In this document: one piece after another, positions 22,976-35,029 of the stretch | How the letters are laid out: each line of letters begins with the position of its first letter | Numbering within the stretch: the stretch's first letter is position 1 | Source of the DNA: Pempheris klunzingeri | Lineage: Eukaryota > Chordata > Actinopteri > Acropomatiformes > Pempheridae | Assembly: GCF_042242105.1 (NCBI RefSeq) | Contig: NC_092012.1 | Location: forward strand, 12,067,470-12,131,469 | Direction: 5' to 3' | DNA length: 64,000 nucleotides | The notes under the pieces: model-generated | The model's database searches: none | What the model was told of the DNA's origin: nothing | The model's input: the letters and a program-made list of their open reading frames with translations, nothing else | Translations under genes and position numbers: made by a program

Positions 22976-25900
22976 ATGGCTCCCGTTCTGGAGAAACAGC
23001 TCCCGGGCGCAGCTGGGGCAGGCGACAACAACAACGAAGAGGAAGAAGGACAAAACCTTTGGCAAGTTCTTGCTATTGTTTAACGACTTCAAGTCTGCCG
23101 GGGTCCTTCTTGGAAAAGCTCCTCCGTGGTTGTGCTTTGTCACTGCCGGTCGTTCACAATCAAACACCGGCCCGGCTAGCACTAACATTAGCACTGACTG
23201 AATCTGGGCGGTCAGTGTGCTAACGTTACTGGTGCTAGCCGCTCAGCTAACGTCAGCTACGTGGGCTACTGCTGATTAGCCACACTGTCGCTAGCCAAGA
23301 TTGTCTATTAGCGAGGTTTGCAAATATGAGGAATGCTGTTAAACTACCGAGTCAAGTTTGAGTAAAACCATTGACAGTATCAGGGGCTGTGGTGGTCATG
23401 TCAAGGCTACATACAAGTCCTCTAAGTTAGCTTCTTGATGCAGGTTACAACAAGCTAACAGGAACGTTAACGTTAAGCTAAAACAGTAACAGACTGACTG
23501 AAAGTAAATACTGGCTTTAGTTAACATTTATGAATAAGGGTCGGACTGTTTCTGGGCTTCAACTTGTCAGGTTTCATGGTTTCAGATCCGTAGCTAACAT
23601 TATTCATTTCTAACGCACCGGTCAGTAGAGATGACTTGTCATTTCCTGCTTTTTTGTGTTGTCGTGGACACATCAGTGGGCTGACTGAAACAGTGGGATA
23701 ATCATCTTCATCGCTACAAGTAAATAAGTCAAGTTATGTCACGCTAGCTCCACAGTTTTGGTTGAAACTTGTGTTTAGAGGTAGGGAGCTGTCAGTGTGC
23801 CACTTGACTGTCAATCTAACAGCCTGCTGTCTCTATGTGTTTGCCGTTTATTGCAGGACCTCAATACTGAGTGAAGTTTCAACTAGATCAAGTTCAAAGT
23901 TGCCATCAGGAAAAAATATCCTGGTATTTGGTAAGTGTTACGTAAGCCACGTGTGTGAAAGTGTATGTGTCTGCAGTGTATTTGTGATGGTCAACCCTTC
24001 GGGGAGTGGAGGGCCGGCAAACTGCAACAGCCACCCTGAACTCCCAAAGGCTGAGGATTGCACGTTTAAGCCACTGTGACTTTTTAAACAGTATGCATTT
24101 GCAGCTGTGCTTCCTCCCACACTGTAGAAAGGAAGACCTAATAAATACAAAATACAGAAAAGTCGCATTGGGTGGGGACAGACTTTATGTGGGCTGGTCT
24201 TCAAAAAAATGTGAGAAATGCTGCTTTTGGTTTGAAAGATTTCTGTGAGACATTGCAGCCTCTGACAGTCATGGGGACATTTGTGCAATCAATGCATTTA
24301 GAAGAAAGTTTAGTTTTTGTTTAGACAGTAAATTGAATGGATTTCTCAGTGCATCACATACATTATTACTCTAATACAGCCATACTGATGTGTGTTGAAC
24401 AATATTACGACTGCTACTAATGATAATGAATGATGTCACATGTAATAAAATATCTTACAGGTGAGGATGGATCTGGAAAAACGACACTTGTGGCCAAACT
24501 TCAAGGAGCTGATCACAGCAAGAAAGGGAGGGGACTGGAGTATCTGTACTTAAATGTCCACGATGAGGACAGAGATGGTGAGCCTACCTGCTGTAACCCT
24601 TTTCTTTTGCAGTTTTACAGCAGTAACTGTTAAAAATCAACAGTCGTTTTAGACAGTAATTGTTTTTGCTTTCCTTTACAGACCTTACTCGCTGTAATGT
24701 TTGGATCCTAGATGGAGACCTGTACCACAAAGGCCTACTTAAGTTTGCTGTTTCAGCCCAGTCTCTACCTGACTGTCTAGCTGTGTTTGTTGCGGATATG
24801 TCACGACCCTGGACCATTATGGAGTCACTGCAGAAGTGGGCCAGTGTGCTACGTGATCATGTGGACAAGCTCAAGATCCCACCTGAGGACATGAGAGAAA
24901 TGGAGCAGAACAGTAAGTAATGTTCGACTGCATCTACTCGTATTCACTCATTATGGATGGTATTGGAATGAAAAGCCATCACATTTTTAGATGGACAAAA
25001 CAATGTGCCAGCTTTTTAAGCCATGAAAGGCAACCGTTAAAAGAGACTGTTTGATAAGATTGGTATAAGATGGTGATTCGGTATTCAGGTAGTCCTTTTA
25101 TGTCTCAACATGCAAAAATCTGAGATATAATATAGTGGAAATGGGACATATGCATACATTTTGTTGAACTGTATATCTGTGTACAGCTCTTAGAAAAGGT
25201 GCCTGAAGCATCTCAGGGTGGAGGCAACGGGTGTATTGCTGCATAAAAAAAGCGAGAGTCCTTGCTGACTGGCTGCTGGGAAAAGGGAGAGATTGGTCGC
25301 TGTGTTGCACGGAGGGCGAGCGGCACTGTATAGCATTACACAATGTCATGGATGTTTTTAGGTCATCATCAGAGAGGCCCATGATCCTCAGCTGTGTGTT
25401 CCAGCTGGAGGCAAGTTTTGCAGATCAATGAGTGTGATGCACTCAGATGTTGTCCTCTCGTTTAATTTTAGAACTGATCATCTCTCTTATGAACAGTTCT
25501 TTTGTGTTTGGAAAGATTGTTGCTTTTCATACAAGTTAGTTCAGCCTGCAGGGTTTTTCAGAAGGTTCCTGTCTGCCTCTAAAGTTTACTTGCTGCTGTT
25601 GCACGTATAAGTCTGAAATGATTTATCGCAAAGATATCAAATTGTTAAATGGCTGCAGATAAATGTAACAGAACCGGTCTAAATGTTCTCAATATGTAAC
25701 ATGCTAATACAGTGACAAGTGGTAACAAGTAGCCGAATCTTCTGGCTAGCATGTGAAAAAGAAAAGGGAAGCTGGTGGCCAAGTGATGACTAATTGTTAA
25801 TTACAAACACTTAAAGTGCATGTGATGACTTTAATGACTCAGCTTGCTTTTCTGCCCTGTCTCAGTTCAAGTAGCTGTGTTAGTTAAGCATAGTTGAAAC

Positions 25901-28900
25901 TGATTTATATAGTGCAGTAGAAAGAAAATACATCCTGAAATGTATACATTCACTAGATGAAGGCTTCATTATTTCTTTACAGTTAATTTGAGTTGTTGTG
26001 TTTGTCTGAACCGTTGAGGTTAAAGATTTCTCAGGTATTCCTCCTACTTTCCCTCTTTGGCCAAATGTTTTGGCTTCACTACACCCACTGACATGGTTAT
26101 ATTTCCAGTTTAGCTCACACGTGTCATCCAGATAAAGCATCCGCTTGTCAGTTGTGATGTCAGTAACAGACTGGTGAGACCGAGTCAGGTTATGTATTTG
26201 TGGATATGAGTGTGTGAGCAAGAGAGAGAGCCTGACAGACAGGAGTGGAAGTTTGTGTGAGTGGCTTTTGTCCAGGGAGTCTTGCAGGCGTCTTGCATCA
26301 TGGTTCCCTCCCTTCCAGCAGCAGCGTCAGGGAAAGGAAGGGACGTAAACAGAGTGGGTCTGAATTCAGTCAGTGGGCCGGACGCTGCTGTGGCTCCTGC
26401 TGTGCTGTAACTGAAGTAGGCTGGCTGCTGGCGTCGTCTGAAGTCAAATTACAGGATCAGCCTATTGCTGCTTGGACCACACGTTGGAATAAGAAGTGTT
26501 TTTACTTAGTGTCCTCTAGTGTGGTACTGACGAGACAGGGAGTTTAGCTACAGTATTTGCAAATGAGAGTGTCTATACTATGATTTTTTGACTATATCCC
26601 TGTTTCATTGAAATGAAAGGAAACTAATAACCTGACAGCTGTAAGAATGTTTCATCCATGAGCCAGCAGCATTAACTAGTAAAAGGTTTAAAGACCAAAT
26701 ATGCTCATATTTGACATTTAGTTGGCAAGAAAAGCCACTTTTATTTGTAGCTAAAATTGAGCTCTGGCTTTTACTGACATCTTTCAAGAATTCCATATAC
26801 CTACTAAGAATCTTGATGACTAATTAATGTCTAGTCATTTTTTTTAAAAGGTAAGTGCAGTATAAATATATCAGCCTATCATTACATTTATTGAAGCCTG
26901 AGCAGTCCACTGATGTGTGCCAATGCATTTTGACCCCACCTTTGTTTGAGGAACAGTCAATTAGGTGTTGGTGGTTCAAAGTCTGTCTGTCTATGTCTTT
27001 TTGACTTTGGAATTTAAAGTGAAACACCTCCCAAAATCTCTCCATTTAGCATCAAATGTCCTGTGGGCATGAAATCAGACGTTTTCATGGTGAAATCAAA
27101 GTCTCAAAAGGCCCATACGAACTACTCACCTCTTCAGACACCATAGTGGTGGAGACAGAGCACCATGATGAATAGATGAAAGTGAAAATAATGTTTGAGT
27201 GATGTGTTTTTTGTTATAAGCTACTTGTATTTTATATATTTTAATTTAAGGAAATTTTTGCAATACATATTTGCAATAAAATCAGTAAATATTGATCAGT
27301 GCCTAACTAATCTGCTCTGCTGGTCGTGTGCCACGTTAAGGCCAAGCAGGCATGTAAGATTAAAGTCTGCAGTGGAAAGGATTAGATGAATGTCTGACTT
27401 CTAGCAGTCAATCAAATTTTATCCCCTGTAGATAAACTTAAATGGGAAATAAGGCCAGAGAATTTCATGAATTTCCCTTTTGGATAGTGGAAAAACATCT
27501 TGTTAAATTCTGTCTCTTATGCCTTAATGTACATTCTCCAACCTATTTGCGCATATGTCCTGGATATGTATAATCCTGTATCCAAGCAGGGTCGTGACCA
27601 GTTTTCGCCCCATATACCAAATCCCATGTTTTAAAGTTAAGGAGGCTCAAAACGACCGGTCAGTCTGGTGAGTTGTGGGCTGTCCCCTACTGCATTCCCG
27701 AAGCTCCTGAGGAAGTAGGCCAAAGCTTCCTGCAGCCTCTCCCACCCCAACACCACCGCCACCTTCTCACACCACAGATTTGTTCATATCTGGACGGCAC
27801 AAGAGCAAAGTGAAGGATGATACTCATGTGTCTTGTTCTACCTTTCACCCAAGGCCTATTAAGTAACAGTGGAAATTTTGTGTAATTAACGCAGTCTGAA
27901 CAATACAAAACAAGTTTACCTGAAGTACCCGATGATCTAATCTCAGGGATGTAGTTTCAAGCTGAGCACAACGGTTCACACTGTGCTATAAAACCAGGTT
28001 CCAGGCGTCAGGGTGTTGAAGAAGCTACAAGGAGCGCTCTAGCTGTATCAAAGGTGACATGCACCTCAAAAAGTTACGTGCTGGGGCTACAGAGATACCG
28101 AGTTGTGGCCACAACAACTTTGACAGTTTTGAAAGTATTTATTAAATGACAACATAGAGCAAAGAGAAAAAAGGCTCAGTAAGTTAAAGTGTTGTTAATG
28201 TCCAACTCATTTATATTTCAAATCTTTTTTTGAAGCACCTTAACTTTTTGCACATCATTTGCGACTTTATATAACTAATCCATTGTATCATGAGTGTTAT
28301 TCTGTGTTATCTATACACCTCTTGTTAAATGAATGTTAGAATGGGTCATAATGCAGAGACAGCATTCAAAAGTGCAACACCAGCTGGGAAAAGTAGGGCA
28401 TTTTGTTTGATAAAAGCGGCAGGTTAACTTAAATCTGCATAAGCACTGTTGGTTCAAATTTTAATTTATATCTACTGGTGCATGATGTGATGTGCATAAT
28501 GATATACTTTCACGGTACACATTTTGCCCGAGGAATTTCTCATAAAATACAAGTCTTTTAGCGATACAAGGGTCAGCCGTGGCATGAAATCAAGAGAACA
28601 GTAAAGAGAAAGAGAAAGCCTTTGTCAGTGGTAATTTCTTTTAAGAGGAGAATGTGAGACTAGATGTGAACATTAACAAAGGAGAAGGGGTGAGGCAGAT
28701 TGTGACATTGGAAGCTGAGCTAATCTTAACATCCAGAGCTGTATGTTCACTAATAGTCTTAATTCCTATCTTTTATTTCCTCTGTCTTTCTACTAGTGGT
28801 GAAAGCGTTCCAAGAGTACGCAGAACCGGAGGATGCCACCCCATCCTCCCCACAGAGACGGGCCCCAACAGCAGGGGAAGACGAGGCTGTTGTGCTACCG

Positions 28901-31900
28901 CTTGGGGACAACACACTCACACACAACCTGGGCATTCCAGTGCTAATAGTTTGCACAAAGGTAACTCATTTCTGCAACCCATAAACCCTTATTTGTGAAG
29001 TTATAGACTCCATACTCCTGAGACAACTTGTGTTTTTGTATTGCTACGAGAGGTTTTACCAATCTATCAAAGCTTTTCTTCGGTGTCTGAAGTAGGACAT
29101 TTGCTTTGTTCTCTGGCCTAATGCTACATACTTGTGACCCATATTTCTCATAACTCGCACATGCAGCCTCTACAATTTTTTAGATTTTAGAATTGATACT
29201 TAATATACCATCTATTTCCACCCAATGAGCGATTACCTCCGGTTTGTCCTCTTGGAGTTCCTAAAAGCGCTCTTACTTCAACATTATTCACAGAAAAGTC
29301 AGGGGATACCTATCTTAGGATCAGATCTTTTGGCGCTCCCCCTTAACTGCTGCCTGTAATCAGGCACAGAAATACTCCTTTAAAAACCTTTACAGCTACC
29401 CTTAATTCTGGTATCGTCTGAAGGGGTTTTGACTGAGGAGGACATTCGGGCTCAGACCGTATGTAGAGTTTGTTCACTCCCTGTTAATGCATTTGTATCA
29501 GTAGGGCTGGACTTTTATTCATGCTTTTACTTGTATGTGGTGCTTTGTGAGGCAGTATCCTGTCATAAAAAGCTGCCATTATACTTGCTTGTTAACCCTC
29601 CAGGAAAAGGCTGCTGCTGAAAAGTACAGTGTAGCCATCAGCAGAGCTTCACATGCTAGCTGTGACTAGAAAATGGTAAATCTGCCTTTCATTATCTTTG
29701 GTGCCTCTGTCAAGCCATTGTCAGTAAGTAAAAGTCCTCAGCCTGACAGAAAATAACTTTTCAAGATCACTTTTTTTCTGTTTATGACTTTATCTTATCA
29801 ATAGTTACTAAAAGTTCTAGAAATCCTGTGACTTTTGATCATGAAACTGTGCTGACAGTCTTCTTTTGAACCTCACTCCTTCTGGTGTGACGTCTTTCCC
29901 GGTCAGCCCGGGCTGACAGATTTTTAGAAATAAAATCTATTTGCTTGATTAAAATCACAACAGAAAAGGCCTTCATTGTAGAATGAGCTGAAGATGCGGA
30001 GTAGCGTTGGGCAGCTTGTTAATATTGTCTAACTGGCCGCCACAGACACCAGTGAGCATAGATAGCCGGCAAAATATCGGGCTTTATAGGGTAATTATTT
30101 ACTATGTTGCTTGAGGAGGCAGATTATTAAATTCGCAAAACAAAATGAGAAAAAATGTCACAAAAAACCTTCTGACAGGGGCCAGTTGCTGCTCGCTGCT
30201 TTGTGAAATCGCTCAACCGTAATGCAAAGAGTATACGCACGTTCACATATTTGTCGATGCAGATATTTTTTGCCTGTGCGATTAAAATATTTATCTCTTT
30301 TCTCTCAATCTTTATTTTTCAGTGTGACGCAGTCGGTGTACTAGAGAAGGAGCATGACTACAGAGAGGAGCACTTCGATTTCATCCAGTCCCACATCAGG
30401 AGATTTTGCTTACAGTGTATCCTTTCAATGCATATACTAGTTGTTTGTAATTCTATCACAGTGGCCATTATATTTATTACACTGACTGTTCAAACAGAGA
30501 AGAGCCACACATCAGGTTTTTGTCATACAGCCCATGATATTTTATGTCATTACCCCAAAAGTTGCTGCCTTAACTGAATCCAACAGATGGAGCTGGCCTG
30601 ATCTATACCTCAGTCAAAGAGGAGAAGAACATGGATCTGCTATACAAATATATAGTCCATAAGATGTATGAGTTCCAGTTCACCACACCTGCCTTAGTGG
30701 TGGAGAAGGATGCAGTCTTCATGTAAGTGAAGCTAGAGATGTACAAGTTTATTTACAAGTAATCAGGATTTCTGTGGCTTTTCACTACTCATAATGGTAA
30801 CATTTAGGTAAAATTGTTGTTAACAGTATGAACGGACATGCCAAACCAAAAACTTTTTTTTTTTTATTCCAAGGAAATACTCTCCTCAGCTCTTTACAAC
30901 AGAATTGATCTCATTGCACCCACTTGTAATTTCTTTCAGTCCATCTGGATGGGATAATGAAAAGAAAATTGGGATTTTGCACGAAAACTTCACAACAGTC
31001 AGACCCGAAGATCCATTCGAAGATTTTATCACAAAGCCTCCAGTACGAAAGGTACGGCAGTCCAAATACTGACAAAATGTGAACTCTACGGTTGACTTAA
31101 CAGCCCACAGTGCCAATTAAGAAAACCGCATCCTTTCTCCTTTGCCCTTCTTCACAGCTGGTTCATGACAAAGAAATAAATGCAGAGGACGAGCAGGTAT
31201 TCCTGATGAAGCAACAGGTACGTTCCTCTTTCTTCATGACATGATTTCTGTCACGGGTCTCTGACAGTGAGAAAAAAAACCCATGTTGATATTGAAGCTT
31301 TAAAAAATAAAATAACATCTCATCCCCTGATCGAACAGGATAACATGAGACTGAAGTTTAGTGTTGGGTTGTTAAGGAGGATCATTTTCACTACTATACA
31401 AGGCAGTATACTGTATTCATGTGCTGGTGGACATCCACATGACAAGTGACATTTCCTTCACTTCTTTTGTGGACAAATAAACTAGGACAGCGGTCTAAAT
31501 AAAACACTCATCTTGAGGCTTCAGCATAGTAGTTAGAGAAGTGTTTGGTGTTAGTTGAGGTTTCATTTTACCAAAGTCTCTAATGTTATCTGCACTACTT
31601 GCTCTTCTATTTATGCATGGTTAAAAGTGACAGGAGTTGATGGAAACTGTCTTTATCTTGCATATACCATGTACGTTTTCAAAATGCGATAAATGTTATA
31701 AACATGTATCCTTGAAATGAACTTATTTTTTGCCCAGTACTTTCCATTTGAGCGTGCATAGGAACTTATTGCTGTGATCGACTTTGTAACTTTTTATTCT
31801 CTGCAGTCTTTGTTAGCGAAGCAGCCAGCAACACCGACAAGAGGAGCAACAGTAAGTGTCTTATCATAATTCAAATGTGGAATCTTAGTATGGATGGGTT

Positions 31901-34281
31901 TATTCCTACCCCTTTTTTTTTTGTCTGGATAGACAAAGTAAGTTATTTGTTTGTTACAGCAGTCTCACTCTGGTTTCTGTGTTGCAGGAGTCTCCAGGAC
32001 GGACGGCCTCAGGGTCCCCCAGGCCTGCGGGCCGTGCCGGCCAACCCACCGTCACCAGTGGCTCACCAATGGCTGCTGTCAAAAAGCCTGACCCTAACAT
32101 GAAAGGTAGGAGTCCTACGGCTGCTCATTCATTGTCCTACATGATTACTGAGAATCATGCTTTGCACTCCAGTGCTCCCTAGTTTGTGTAGTTTATCCCA
32201 GGGGCTTGCACAGCCCTTTCTATTTAATTCGGGATTCTCTTTAATAATCCACATTTATTGGCGCCAAGCTTTGGTTCCCCGCAACAAACTGCTTTGATCG
32301 CGTTCTCTCCATTCATCTGTAATCTTTTGGCTGTGACGTGAACAACTTTTTATTTTATTGAAGTGCTGCAATATTGCCCCCAAGAGGTAAGAATTAAAAT
32401 AATTCACATGGCAATAGATTCTTGTACACCTCCTGAGCTGTCCACCCTCAAGCAGAAACACTGACATTCTCTCCGTCATTAAATACAGTAGGTGGCTAAT
32501 GCATTCCGCCTTAAAAAAAAAAACTCAATGGTGGTTTTAACTAGATTTAATAGAGGTATTTTAACCCTTGCCTAATGTGATTTTTGAATTGTGATGTTAG
32601 TAGAGGAGTTAAAATTGCACATTCTGTGTGAAAACAAATCAGACCACAGAAAGTTCTCTTTGCTTGTAGCAACTTCTTCACCACAGTCTTTCCCGATAAA
32701 GGACGCTTTGTGGAGTAGTTCCTTATCCACATCAAGGATCCTGAGATAGAGTGTGTCATATGCTTTACACATTGTAAAGCTCACTGAGACTAGCCATGTG
32801 ATTTTTAGGGTGGTGCACATACCAGAGTACGCTACACCACCCTGTTAAAGGAGCTTTTGTCCTCCACATTATAAGATAAAGTTGTGGCGTTTTTAAATAA
32901 ATGGCAGGAATAATGACTATGTATATGAATAGAAGTTAGTAATTGACACTATTCAAAAATACTAGTTTGGAATCACAACTTTATAAGATGTTGGACATTT
33001 AAAGCAATATAATCTGTTCTTAATCCGTCTATGTTCTCAATAGTCGTAGAGTTAAATGCGGTGGATGATGTCTGCTATCAGCGAAGAATTTGTACAACCT
33101 TTTAAAAGCTTGTTACTCTTTCACAAGAAAATGAGGTTTCATTAATACAGAAGTGATTTTCCATGTTTCTTGCAGCAGGGGCTGCCAATGAGGGAGTGCT
33201 GGCTAACTTCTTCAACAGTCTGTTGAGTAAAAAGACCGGAGCCCCGGGGAGCCCAGGAAGTGGAGCAGTTGGTGCTGGAGTTCAAGGATCCGCCAAGAAA
33301 ACAGGTACAATCTCTCATTCCTGTACTCTGATCTCTCCCTGTTTTCAAACCTTCTTCCTTACAGGTTAGCCCCTTTTCCCCTTTTGTCAAAACAGTTAAA
33401 TAGCATTATTGTTGACTCCAGCATCCGTCTCAGAGCGCGGACTGGAGGAGTTAGAAACAGGGCTTTTTGTTGATAGAGGCTGTCGACTATTTTGCTGTCT
33501 GGAGTTGTATCTCTACAGCCTGAGACAGAAGGTTATAACAGGGGGAAAAGAAAAGTTGTCCTCTTTGACTGAACTCCTGACATCTGAGGAAACTTGTGAC
33601 AGGCCTGTATGCACCAAACCTCCAATCATAAAAGTCCCCGTGAAACTTAATGTCGCTCACTCCATGTCACATCCCACTGCTCTCTTGCTCAACTAATTTA
33701 TTGACCTGTTATTTGACTTGAATAACCTCAGCTGGTTTGCATGTCAGCAGTTCTTATTTTCAACTCCCAACACATATTTTTACTTTGTTATATTCTAATG
33801 ATATAACAAAGTCAGCTACTTGTGAAATGGCTGAATGTACGCAGTGAAACGTTGAGGAAAACATTGCATAACTCATCTCTCTGTCTGAGACTACCGACAT
33901 GTACTTATTGTTCCAGTGCTGCGCAGTATTAACATCTTTGTGAGATCCAGTTGAAAAGATGATGCATGACTACGTGCTCCCATTGTCTGCTGATTAGATT
34001 TGCATGTGTGTTAACTCTGACAACGAGCTGCCAATCTCCAGCATGGGACCTCACCGCCATCCAACCCCCATCCATCCGCTTGCTGGCCGTACAACAACTG
34101 TTAATTTATGAGTTCACACAGACACTACAGGAGATTACTTTTGGGCTTTGTCTCCTGTTTTTCCCAAGGGCAGAAGCCGGGTTTGACTGACGTCCAGGCT
34201 GAGTTGGACAGGATGACTCGCAAACAAGACTCCATGGTTTCAGCTAACAACATACCACCGCCGACAGAGAACGAAGCGTGA
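22976..34281 (+). CDS. dync1li2: Cytoplasmic dynein 1 light intermediate chain 2, 13 coding exons, 492 aa
   Basis: Exons: 22976-23061, 23857-23930, 24461-24577, 24682-24912, 28797-28960, 30323-30416, 30587-30722, 30940-31051, 31158-31217, 31807-31851, 31988-32105, 33176-33304 and 34169-34281; all phases agree. The product is a dynein-1 subunit that anchors to the heavy chain and binds activating adaptors. The Ras-like domain has a P-loop GEDGSGKT (residues 54-61), LDGD (102-105) and TKCD (223-226). The disordered C-terminal arm keeps the adaptor-binding helix [16 protein letters not shown] (about 417-432) and ends TENEA. MAPV at the start, [12 protein letters not shown] and KKPDPN match LIC2 rather than LIC1; 492 aa is the length I recall for human LIC2. 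Intron 1 needs a GC donor (TTG|GCAAGT) to read LWTSILSEV; all other introns are GT-AG. Exon 12 has a CAGCAG tandem acceptor. Isoforms are not resolved. Confidence 0.96.
24913..28796 (+). other. dync1li2: Intron 4 of dync1li2 (largest intron)
   Basis: A 3.9-kb intron with donor ACA|GTAAGT and acceptor TTTCTACTAG. It contains no recognised exon. A moderately GC-rich stretch near 27590-28110 differs in texture from its flanks and may be an old insertion, but I could not assign it. Confidence 0.7.
33171..33180 (+). promoter_or_regulatory. dync1li2: Tandem CAGCAG splice acceptor of dync1li2 exon 12
   Basis: The intron ends TGCAGCAG before GGGCTGCC. The first AG gives Lys-Ala-Gly-Ala-Ala; the second gives Lys-Gly-Ala-Ala. 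Both keep frame and differ by one Ala just before the adaptor-binding helix. This is the classic NAGNAG arrangement. Confidence 0.7.
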
Positions 34282-35021
34282 AGGCAACAAAAAACGGCTG
34301 CATCGTCCACTGCATTAATACTCTGGAAACATACATGTACATGTGAGCATAAAAAAAAATTGACCAAATTCCCATTGTCTATATCAGTCAGCACACACAC
34401 AGCGGTTTCACCAAAATGAAGTTTCAGATGCTATCAGATACTTTGGTGTTCTGGTGAGATGGGGAAAAGAGCGATAACAGAGATGGAGGTGTTAATGAGT
34501 TGATGAGTGCTGAAGGCTTGGCTTTATTTCTGTCCTCTCTTCCACTGTAAATGTTATTTTGTGAGGGATGTCAGTTAATGGAAATGTGTGCACACTCCCT
34601 GGCGGCCAGCCTGATGCGTCGGGCTGCGGCCCACCCCCCCCCCACCCCCCCCTGGTTTCTGGGGTAAAACACCCTCTCCTCATGGGTTTAAAGAGTGGAA
34701 ACCTACCGATCCTGTGGCCTCTGGTTCAGCTTATCTCATGGAAGGAATTTGGTTGCGATTGGAAAGGTATTTAAACTTTAAATATTTTCACGGAGAAAAG
34801 TAATTAAAATACTTGCAAACGTATGTAGTATGTAAAAATGTTGGATATGATACTGATGTATTTATACAAAGTTCCTCCTTTTTATTTTATTTTGTGCACC
34901 ATTTACCGGTTTTAGGAAGCATTCATCTGTATCGCATAACATAACGTCATGACACTAATATGACATGTCCAGATAGCTGATAGCATATCATATCGTTTGC
35001 CCTAGTCATCTCGAAGGATTC

Positions 35022-35029
35022 TGTAAATA
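35022..35029 (+). promoter_or_regulatory. dync1li2: Pumilio-type element TGTAAATA
   Basis: An exact match to the UGUANAUA Pumilio binding consensus inside the inferred 3' UTR. A single 8-mer can occur by chance in 3.4 kb of AT-rich DNA. Confidence 0.3.
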
